In this document: in pieces, positions 12,601 through 21,000 of the stretch
Layout: the number at the start of each line of letters is the position of its first letter
How positions within the stretch are numbered: position 1 is the stretch's first letter
DNA from: Oxytricha trifallax
Lineage: Eukaryota > Ciliophora > Spirotrichea > Sporadotrichida > Oxytrichidae
Reading direction: 5' to 3'
Length of the DNA: 64,000 nt
Assembly: GCA_000711775.1 (NCBI GenBank)
Contig: ARYC01001838.1
Location: forward strand, 22,794-86,793
Made by a program: the position numbers and the translations under genes
The notes under the pieces: model-generated
What the model was told of the DNA's origin: nothing
Databases searched by the model: none
The model's input: the letters and a program-made list of their open reading frames with translations, nothing else

Positions 12601-14567
12601 TTAGTTAAAATTGTTGAAACAGAAAGTGATTTTATAAAATATAATCTCTATAATATTTTTTACTAGAATACAAATATATTCATCTATTTGTTAAGTTCTT
12701 CGCTTATTCTTTATACAAACAAATTAATATTCTTTATATAAACAAACTAATAAGCAGTACTTAGCTGTAGTTTTAGATTGATGATCATCACAGATGATAG
12801 TGAGTTAGTCGAGTTATTTTAGGTACTTCATGATCTTTGGGCTTTCCTTCATCTCATCTGGTTAATATAATATATGAATATGTAAATATGAATTAGGTTG
12901 AGTATGTAGATATGTTTAAATTAATTTATTTAGAGTACTAACTATATCACACTCAGGACAAGTAGCTTGTCTGTGTTGATGTCCTTGCATTAAACTCTGA
13001 ATGCATTCCAAACAATAGATGCAACCACACTAATATGGTAGGAATACTTTCGGTATGGATATGAATTAAAATTAATCAATTAAGGTAGAATTTTCGAATT
13101 CAGAGTTAATTTGAAACTCTTAAATTAAAAGTAGTGAGTTATAATAAGGGTTATTGTTAGTAAATTAAAGATTATTTGATGAATTTAAAGGAAGTCTCTC
13201 TCTATCGCACTTTTCATTTCGAACTTCATCGTCTTCAGCATCTTTAGTATCGTAGAGACTCTAGGTTACAGAATCTGCATAAATTACTGAATAACAGTCA
13301 AATCATTGCTACTTAGGATCTCACAGTTTCCGGTTGCTCAATGCTACCACTTTGAATTCCTGCGTATATTCTCCGTTAGATTAATTATTACCGTGCTACA
13401 CTGTATACAGTGACTTCTCAGTAACAACTGTAAAAAATAGCAATTTAATGCTAAAATATTTTGATTTTTAAAAAGTGTGGTTGTTCTTGAATACTCTATC
13501 TGCTCTGTATAAAAATTGTTTTTCATTTTGCCAAAAATGTTTCTGCTTTTGCAGAAACTTAATTCTCATTAAAGAAATCATTTTACTCTGAAGTTTTCTT
13601 ATTTTTGGCAAAAATGAAATCCTAATTATATACAGAGCAGATAGAGTATTCAAGAACAACCACACTTTTTAAAAATCAAAATATTTTAGCATTAAATTGC
13701 TATTTTTTACAGTTGTTACTGAGAAGTCACTGTATACAGTGTAGCACGGTAATAATTAATCTAACGGAGAATATACGCAGGAATTCAAAGTGGTAGCATT
13801 GAGCAACCGGAAACTGTGAGATCCTAAGTAGCAATGATTTGACTGTTATTCAGTAATTTATGCAGATTCTGTAACCTAGAGTCTCTACGATACTAAAGAT
13901 GCTGAAGACGATGAAGTTCGAAATGAAAAGTGCGATAGAGAGAGACTTCCTTTAAATTCATCAAATAATCTTTAATTTACTAACAATAACCCTTATTATA
14001 ACTCACTACTTTTAATTTAAGAGTTTCAAATTAACTCTGAATTCGAAAATTCTACCTTATTAATATTATTCGAGAAACTTATCCAAATAATTCCTGGAAA
14101 GTGGATTAAAAATTAGTCTGTGGTTTTTATTGCTAAAATTATTTTATCTCTACTTCCTATCGATAAAAACCTATTTTACTGTTGTAGAGAGTTTGCTCAA
14201 AATCTAAATATTATGCTTCCCGAAATGATTCAAGAAAATTGCTATTTTAAGGTCCAGTTTAAATTAATGGATTTACCGTTTTGAATGAATTTTTAGTAAA
14301 TTTCGATTTCATAACTGTCATTATTTTTATATTAATTTTCCCGATCAAATGTATTCCTAAAATATAATTATATATATTTGTTAAGTGATAGTAATTTATT
14401 CTCTTAATTATAATTAATTAAATATTAAGATAATTTCACTTAAAATAATAAATATATTAAATAATGGACACTCACTAAGGAAAATGGGTTTTCTATTGGT
14501 CAAATTTATAATTATATAATAAATTTAAATTGTAAAAGTGTTTGCATTTCTCGCATTTTTCTGTCAT
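6664..14567 (-). CDS. gene A: RING-like / B-box / coiled-coil / TLDc protein, IES-interrupted
   Basis: Minus-strand germline gene from ATG at 14567-14565 to TGA at 6666-6664. The first pieces give MTEKCEKCKHFYNL and TNRKPIFLSEC, then CGCIYCLECIQ and ATCPECDI. This is a zinc finger of RING type with Cys in place of the usual His. After a short intron comes the B-box (CDDHQSK, then YCLKCETPVC). Coiled-coil pieces follow near 11990-11800, 11230-10880, 10160-9960 and 8420-8170. The TLDc domain is in three pieces: FKLLFRGSTHG near 8060-8021, FKAARFHQLCDNQGPTICF (7914-7811), and 6993-6664 with PSAFVFSLTKKSIHKQ and GGTYEFH. TLDc proteins elsewhere act in oxidative-stress resistance and V-ATPase regulation; the function here is unknown. 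All RING, B-box and TLDc junctions restore frame with pointers, so the copy may be functional. The coiled coil was not checked base by base. Confidence 0.85.
6991..7813. other. TLDc-site IES of gene A, pointer TCT, 820 bp
   Basis: The donor side on the minus strand reads ...TTCACTTCTATTT (TCT at 7813-7811) and the far side ...ACATCTGTACC (TCT at 6993-6991). Joining at TCT gives FGGFTSVPWTSP, the expected TLDc motif. Paralogs have an IES at the same codon, with lengths 2583 (B), 3338 (C), 1049 (D) and 675 (E). Confidence 0.8.
7911..8024. other. TLDc-site IES of gene A, pointer ATGG, 110 bp
   Basis: ATGG at 8024-8021 and 7914-7911 (minus strand) flank AT-rich DNA. The joined sequence reads GSTHGFKAARFH in frame. 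The same site is occupied in B (121 bp), C (120 bp) and D (153 bp, pointer TGG), but uninterrupted in E. Confidence 0.85.
8845..8965. repeat. remnant of a CCGAG...CCCC foldback end
   Basis: ACCGAGTTACCCCACCCTTC resembles the termini of the elements at 19847 (ACCGAGATACCCCTCCCC) and 42774 (AACCGAGACCCCCCCTCCC). No opposite arm is seen nearby, so this looks like a solo decayed end. Confidence 0.4.
9252..9522. mobile_element. 270-bp palindromic element with AAAACCCC ends
   Basis: The left end ATAAAACCCCATGAATTTTT and the right end are inverted copies. Arms of about 110 bp (containing AAGATAAGGGGGTACAATTG) pair almost perfectly around a short unique centre near 9380. It lies in the long IES region of gene A between the TLDc and coiled-coil pieces. 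The AAAACCCC terminus resembles a single C4A4 telomere-type unit, which may be chance. Confidence 0.8.
11839..11865. other. micro-IES in gene A coil, pointer AAT, 24 bp
   Basis: AAT at 11865-11863 and 11841-11839 (minus strand). Joining gives KVSRMLGHLVDEEERI. The same site has a 22-bp IES in genes B (25161-25137) and C (37091-37067) and a 31-bp one in D with a different pointer. The 22-bp versions shift the frame if retained, which supports excision. Confidence 0.7.
12117..12759. other. B-box IES of gene A, pointer TACTGCTTA, 634 bp
   Basis: The nine bases TACTGCTTA occur at 12759-12751 and 12125-12117 on the minus strand. Joining restores the zinc-binding run AKYCLKCETPVC. No GT-AG intron fits, because there is no AG before the downstream piece. 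Paralogs B and C have IESs of 393 and 439 bp here; D and E have none. Confidence 0.9.
12858..12938 (-). other. spliceosomal intron of gene A, 81 nt
   Basis: Starts GTACTC and ends CCAG on the minus strand, in phase 1. Removal joins ECDIVN to EMKESPKI. No direct repeat fits the frame here, so it is an intron rather than an IES. The position is identical in genes B (72 nt), C (79 nt), D (82 nt) and E (41 nt). Confidence 0.75.
13027..14472. other. RING IES of gene A, pointer AGTGT, 1441 bp, with nested elements
   Basis: AGTGT at 14472-14468 and 13031-13027 (minus strand). Joining gives FLSECGCIYCLEC. The homologous IESs are 87 (B), 104 (C), 106 (D) and 28 bp (E). The extra length is accounted for by a MITE with a GGTAGGAATAC left end (near 13037) and an ATTCCTAAAA right end (near 14360), itself holding a hairpin of about 980 bp. 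Confidence 0.85.
13081..14059. mobile_element. near-perfect hairpin nested in the RING IES of gene A
   Basis: From TAAGGTAGAATTTTCGAATT to its complement ending at 14059 the two arms of about 430 bp are essentially identical in inverted orientation. A loop of roughly 120 bp around 13570 is only partly paired. Apparent minus-strand frames at 13344-13665 lie within the arms, and I do not believe they are genes. Such near-identity suggests a recent insertion or continuing arm correction. Confidence 0.9.
14502..14531. other. micro-IES of gene A, pointer AATTT, 25 bp
   Basis: AATTT at 14531-14527 and 14506-14502 (minus strand) flank 20 bp of pure A/T. Excision gives HFYNLTNRKPIFLSEC. The corresponding micro-IES is 23 bp in B, 24 in C, 15 in D and 27 in E. 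Confidence 0.85.
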
Positions 14568-14589
14568 CTTTTTATATTTGTGAAAAAAT

Positions 14590-14630
14590 ATTTGTTGCTC
14601 TGTTAAGTAATATTAGATTGATCAATATGT
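14590..14630 (-). promoter_or_regulatory. conserved 5' leader element of gene A
   Basis: AGAGCAACAAATATT (minus strand) begins 34 bases and ends about 20 bases before the ATG, and is preceded by TCTAATATTACTTAA. The same block at the same distance precedes genes B, C and D, but not E. It is a candidate promoter or 5' UTR element; the role is inferred from conservation only. Confidence 0.5.
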
Positions 14631-15589
14631 AATAACTATTATACCTATTTCTTTACATACACGTATATAATTTAAAGTTTATCAAGAAATCATGCAATAA
14701 CTGTCATATAAGTAATAAAAAAATTTTAAAATGATTTATAGTATAACATAATTTTTAGTTAAATATAATTTACATCACAAATTAAATTTGATTAATCAGT
14801 CTTTTTACTTTATACAAATAATATAAGTTTTATAATCAATTTTGAAGCTAAAGATAATCTTTCTATATAGTTATTATTAATAAAAGCTTTCTTATCTGAA
14901 ATTTAAGGTAATTTCCTTTTTTAAAATAATTTTTGTATTAAAATTTAAATAATAGGATAGTACTTTCGAAGGTTGGTGGCAATTAATTCAAGTATTATTA
15001 TTTTTAATTTGCATTTTTAATTTTATAGAAAATATTAAAAATGAAATATATACTTAAAAGAATTACTTTTGAAATTATAAACTCTAGCTTTATACTACAA
15101 ACAAAACTAAAATTATTCATTTCTTGTATCTTTATTTTTTAAATTAAAAAAATATATATATAAATAATATTAAAAAATATTAAAATAGAATCAAATTTTA
15201 ATGGGAAAATAATTTTAAATATCTAAAAGTAATGTTTAACTGATAAAAATGTCAAATTATTTAAAAAATATATAAAATTTTTAACTATTATTAATTTAAA
15301 TTTTTAAATGTAATGTTAACAAAATATGCTCTTAATAAAATTCATGAACATTTATTATTAATGTTAAAATTTATAAAAAAAAAGCTTAGAGTATTTAAAA
15401 CATAAGCTTAATAATCTCAATTATGATATTTGTATTTTTAATTTTTACAATTATTAATATTTTTATTATAAACAATTTATATTCTTCTGATTTTTTAATT
15501 ATTCGAATTGAAAAGAATCTAGGGACATAAGTTATTCTATAATTTAAAAGAATTAAACAATAAATACTAAGTAGATTCTAAAAATATAA

Positions 15590-15765
15590 TGTAGATTAAA
15601 TTTATGATTAGGGAATCGTTTTTAATTATAAGCACTTTATAATTATTTTAAATGCTGTTAGAAAATTAACACGTGAGCTAAAGCCAAGCATCATGTACTC
15701 AAGAAATAGATTTAACAGCGTACTTTTATACCTATTGCCTCATAATAAGTACTTATTTTATTATG
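15590..15765. other. conserved block upstream of gene A
   Basis: About 110 bases with lower AT content, including minus-strand TGAGGCAATAGGTATAAAAG and GCTTTAGCTCACGTGTTAAT. A clearly related block lies at 27295-27440 upstream of gene B. The TATAAAAG-like string invites a promoter reading, but the block is about 1 kb from the ATG and its role is unknown. Confidence 0.4.
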
Positions 15766-16296
15766 AATATATTTCTCAATTAATCAGTGGAAAATTTTCA
15801 AATAAAAAAGTAATCTAACAGTTAATTTTATATAAATATAGGAACTTTTGTAGTTTTATTGATAAGAAAGAAAGATTTAATTGCATATTTCATAAAAGAT
15901 TCATAATAATAATAGAGTAGGAATAAATTTAAATTTGTTAAATTGATTTTAATTGAAATAAATATAAATCAAATCTCGTGCAGTTAAAGTTGTCCAGTTA
16001 AACGATCTTGGGTTCACCCGATAGATAATTCAAAATTAGCTGAACTTTTCTGTTAACGGTACTATTTTTTTCGCATCTCTGGAGAGAGATAACTTGACTT
16101 TAATTAAACACATCTAAATTCATTTAATTATATCCTCACATTAAAGTTTAGCTATCTCGCTACAGGAATGCAAAAAATAGTAAAGTTAATGATAAAGTCC
16201 AGCTAATTTTGAATTTTCTATCGAAAGAGCCCAAGATATTAAATTGGTGAATTTTTTACTGCCATGATTTTGATTTGTATTTAATTAATTATAAAT

Positions 16297-16756
16297 AATC
16301 AGTCTTATTTAATGTGCAGACAAAATCAAGGAGCAGCAACCTTTGCAGAACCGATGAGGTAACGAGTGCAAGGGACTTGCCCTCCAGGAAGACACCACCA
16401 CTACTCGCACGCGAAGACAAATGGTGGTTCTGAATTGCCAAGTACTCCTACCTCCAGGTGTTGGAATAAGTGAAGACGCCAGAGATCTCAGAAGACTCAG
16501 AACTAAATGCGAGAATGCAAAGAAAACAGTCTCAAAGAGCCACCAAGCCTACCAATAATGGCAGCAATTTACTAGATAATGAAGAGAAATTAGATGATGG
16601 TTTGGACGATTTCTCAGACACAACACCGAGACACTGATAGCGCGGGTAAATTTTATCAGTGGATCCGACTTACCTGTAGACCTTTTAAAGGAAAATTACT
16701 AACTAACTAATCGTGATTTTTCCATATTAAATATAGCACATTAAGTAAGACTGATT
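16297..16756. mobile_element. nested 460-bp TIR element with GC-richer cargo
   Basis: 21-bp terminal inverted repeats (AATCAGTCTTATTTAATGTGC at 16297-16317, its near-complement at 16736-16756) enclose an island of clearly higher GC than anything nearby. It is inserted in the right arm of a MITE whose duplicated copy (27600-28014) is empty at this point. This makes it a recent insertion, younger than the unit duplication. Confidence 0.75.
16312..16640 (+). CDS. cargo coding fragment inside the TIR element
   Basis: An ATG at 16312, inside the left TIR, opens MCRQNQGAATFAEPMRQRVQ and stays open to about 16475. A second frame then runs to a TGA near 16638 and contains TPEISEDSELNARMQRKQSQ and DNEEKLDDGLDDFSD, an acidic, serine-rich tail. 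Codon composition is far less AT-rich than in neighbouring genes. No family was recognised. The frame change could be a micro-IES or decay. It could be the element's own protein or a captured host exon. Confidence 0.45.
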
Positions 16757-16872
16757 AATATATAGTAGAGATAGGTATTAAACTTCCATCTCTATTTTAT
16801 TAATTCCCGACTTTTGAATTTATCTTTATCTAATAATAAATTATCTCCCTATTTCGAATATATTCCTACAAT

Positions 16873-18060
16873 TTATGAAAAAGAAGTAGTTTACTATTTT
16901 AATTTTTATCATAAAAATAACTTTAGTATGGATAGTTTTTATAAATACTGATATTTTATTTCAAGGGAAAGATATATATAATTTAAAAACATGTATCTAT
17001 ATTTGATTTTAAATAAATCCAGTCATATATTATTGCTTGTTTTAACTGGCATTTATAAAGTTAATGTAAATAAAATGATTCATTATGTAATAAATATTTT
17101 TAAAATTGAATATTATGCTTATAATTATGTTATTTAAATGTGATTATAATTGTGTTTCAAGTCCCATCATAACTTCTCAAAACAAAAACTTATTAAATTA
17201 ATTTTATTAGATTATTGAAGTATAATTATTTAGAGATTCTAGATATATTTACTATTTATTAATTATTTAAGAATAGAAATAATAATCATTTGATAAAAAT
17301 GATTATTATTCAACTAAATTATTTATTAAGCGTTTAATATAGAATCCAAAAAGAATTTTAGCATTGTTTAATTTACAAATGAATTTGTTTATATATATAT
17401 ATATAAATCAAATAAATTAAATAAGACTACCTCACCCAATAATCATTTGAATAGTCAAAACAATATAATCTTTTAATTGACAATTATTCTATTTAAAATT
17501 CTCATTAATTATATTCAATTAATATTTTTAAATGTTAATTGAATATTTTACAATATAATGATTTATCATTAAAATATAATAAAGATCACTTTATAATAAT
17601 TGTTTGATAAAATTATCTTTAAATCTTCTTATTCCGATCATGAAAAATTACCATCATTATTATAATTATCATCATGAATATGATTAATAATTTTACTTAA
17701 TCCTTTTAAAATGATTGGTTATTTATATTAAAATAATAATAATAATATAAATAGTAATTTTATTTTAGCAGTAATGAGATTATGACGCTTTTCATAAAGA
17801 TAAAAGTGATGACAAGAATTTTGAGGAAAATTAATGACTTATCTTGTCACTGTAAATGAAATATGATTTTTCTAACTCAACCCTATTATATAATACTCAA
17901 ATATCATTACAATATATAATATTGTGAGTTGATAATTTATTTATAATATATACATCCAATGTTTTGGATTATTTTTTAATTTCACTTAAAATCAAATATA
18001 ATTTCTATTATATAAATAGTATTTACATAACTGCCTGTAGAAAAATATAACGAGAATTAT
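16873..18060. other. intergenic DNA between genes A and B
   Basis: AT-rich, no convincing gene. The stretch from about 17820 (GACTTATCTTGTCACTGT) to the end of gene B resembles 29997-30223 next to gene C, so the duplicated unit extends past the 3' end of the genes. Confidence 0.55.
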
Positions 18061-21000
18061 TCATGTTATTGAATACACTTCAATCTCTAATACTTTGAAT
18101 TTATATTATCCAGCTAAATATGATCTTGCTTCATTTGATTCATACTTATATCCATTAGGTAATTCATAAGTACCACCTAAATCACAATAACTATATCTAT
18201 TCTAATCACAATTATCCCAAATTTCAATATCATTACCATCTCCAAATATACACAAGTAATTATTATAATGTCCAACTGCTTCTTCTTAATTTCTATATTG
18301 TTTATGGATGGATCTCTTACTCAAACTAAACACAAATGCAGAGGGGTCACTATAACATTTACCAATATCAGGTGGTGATGTCCATGGGAGAGATAAAATA
18401 TTATAATATAAATATATTAATTTAATTAAATACATATCTTTTTTATTTTTATCTTTATATATTAAGTTTATAACACTTAGAATATTTTATTTATAATTAA
18501 TATAACTAGATATTTTTATTAGTTTATAAATATTTTCCATAAACATTTTATTATATGAAATAATTATAAAGGTATTATAAATATAAATTACTTAGAGATT
18601 TATAAAAAATTACTTTAAGGAGTATGAATCATATAAAATTATTTGAAATAAATTAATTTACTTATACCTCATTAACTTTTCTCTCATTATCCTTTTTATC
18701 CTATCTTTATTTAAAATTTAATTTTTCTTTTAATTTTGATCTTGGATTTATTCCGGTTTTTTCATCAAAATTTAAATATTGTAATATCATATCTTCTTGT
18801 TGAACCTTAAATTTATGGGGGGGTCTAAGTCGGTGGCAGAAATTTTTCGAAAACCTAAGTCGGTGGCAACATTAATTTTTCAAAATTCACCAAAATCCTA
18901 AGTCGGTGGCATAATAAAATTTTTTTTTTCTCCAATTGGGAATCAATAAGTATCTCAATATATATGAAAATTTTATAACAGAAAGTTAATCAATCTCCAT
19001 CATAACAACTTAGACATTTGACGGACACAGTTTAACATATAAAAAAATATTAGAGTTCATAAATAATTTGTATCCCTTTATCAAATAATTTTAAATAAAA
19101 AGATAACTATATAAATATAAATTGAAATATTATCACATTGAAAAATAATGATATTTTGAAAAAATTAAAATCGAAGTATGTTACACACTATTTTTCAATA
19201 AGATAATATTTCATTTTATATTTATATAGTTATCTTTTTATTTAAAATTATTTGATAAAGGGATACAAATTATTTATGAACTCTAATATTTTTTATATGT
19301 TAAACTGTGTCCGTCAAATGTCTAAGTTGTTATGATGGAGATTGATTAACTTTCTGTGATAAAATTTTCATATATATTGAGGTACTTATTGATTCCCAAT
19401 TGGAAAAGAAAAAAATTTTATTATGCCACCGACTTAGGTTTCGAAAAATTTCTGCCACCGACTTAGACCCCCCCCAAATTTATAATAGTTTAATACTATA
19501 AAAAATTCCTATTTATATTTGATAATCAAAATTAAAACCATTGATTAAATATAAATCATTTAATTATTTCAGAATTTTGTCAATTCAATAAATCCTTTTT
19601 ACAATATTCGCAAAACATCATATCTCCATTCTAAAAAGTCTGTACCTCCCATCTGTCTATTTTTAAACAGTAATTCATATTATGATAATTTTTTATCATT
19701 AACAAACTATCAAATAGCTTAGGTTTTTTCCATTGTTATTTTTTTCATTCTCATTGTTTGCAATACTAAATAGGACAAATTCTTTATATATTTAGACAGT
19801 ATTAAAGGTTATAATAATTTAATTTCTTTGAATATTTTTCATATCTGTTCTACCGAGATACCCCTCCCCACCCCCCTCCCCAACCTTAACCGAGATACCC
19901 CTCCCCATACCCCCTCCACCCCCAACCTATTTTATAATAATAAAATAATTTAATAATTTATAAAATCTTTTATAAATGAGTATTTTATAAATTAATCATT
20001 ATTATTAATTTAAATATAATTAAGATTATTAAGCTTTAATTATAAATAAAAATAATATTCAATCAATAAAATTTTAAAATTCTCATTATAAAAGATTTTA
20101 TAAATTATTATAATTATTTAATCAATAATTTTCAAAATTCTCATTTATAAAAGATTTTATAAATTATTAAATTATTTTTTTATTATAAAATAGGTTGGGG
20201 GTGGGAGGGGGGTATGGGGAGGGGTATCTCGGTGTATGGTGGGGAGGGGTGGGAGGGGTATCTCGGTTAGAACACATATCTTTGCTTTTACCTAACATAA
20301 TGAATCATAAGATGATACAGATAAATGGTTTTCATCATTAAATTATGAATTCTAAATCTAATAAAATTTCACAAATTTCTTTTATTTTAACTTATGCACT
20401 TTAAACTCATTAATTTTTATGATGCTCTTTGCTACTGCTACGTATATCCCAGTTGGTTTATTTATTTCAAAATATTTTTATCTTTATTCTGGAAATTCAT
20501 TCATTTCCTTAATTATATTGCCGCTTAAAATCATATTTTAAGATTTAAATCTAATATAATTAAAATACAACAATTTATTTGTATAAAAGAAATTTAGTTA
20601 AATTGTACACTAAATCATAAATTAAAAAGTAAAATCTTACCATTACCTTTCCAAAAAATCTTAAAATTCAATTAATATTTATAAGGATTAAAATGCTTTT
20701 AATCAAATTAAAGTACAAATAATTTATTTGCATGGATAGAACTTTTAATTAAAAATACAATTATAAAATCTAAATTTTATTTTAAAATAGCAGCAAAATA
20801 AAGTATATAAAAATAAAGAGCAACAATAAATTTTTGAATTATCTTGAAAATTACATAAGGAATTAATTTAAAGCTCTTTTTATCATAAATAAAATAATAG
20901 TTTACTTAATGAAAATATAAATTATCAATAATGGAGAGTATAATTATATTCCCTAAAAATATAATTAAAAAATAGATGCATAACCACCAAATACCTGTCC

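Larger units (their letters stand above)
15913..16872. mobile_element. TGTAGGAATACA-family MITE carrying a nested insertion
   Basis: The ends are GAGTAGGAATAAATTT and ...ATATTCCTACAAT. The core palindrome (CAGTTAAAGTTGTCCAGTT ... with the stem TCGCATCTCTGGAG) spans about 15980-16260. The right half is interrupted by an element at 16297-16756. The sister copy at 27600-28014, in the duplicated unit, lacks that interruption. Confidence 0.8.
18391..20977. other. TLDc-site IES of gene B, pointer ATCT, 2583 bp
   Basis: ATCT at 20977-20974 and 18394-18391 (minus strand). The joined sequence reads VFGGYASLPWTSP. The IES contains two foldback elements (18817-19475 and 19847-20273) that the homologous IES of gene C lacks. 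Confidence 0.8.

Noticed and set aside
13344-13665. Two overlapping minus-strand frames
   Set aside because: They lie in the arms and loop of the hairpin at 13081-14059, have no matching paralog and low-complexity codon content.
18817-20273. Array-like repeats reminiscent of CRISPR
   Set aside because: The short repeats are terminal motifs of foldback elements without regular spacers, and the genome is eukaryotic.
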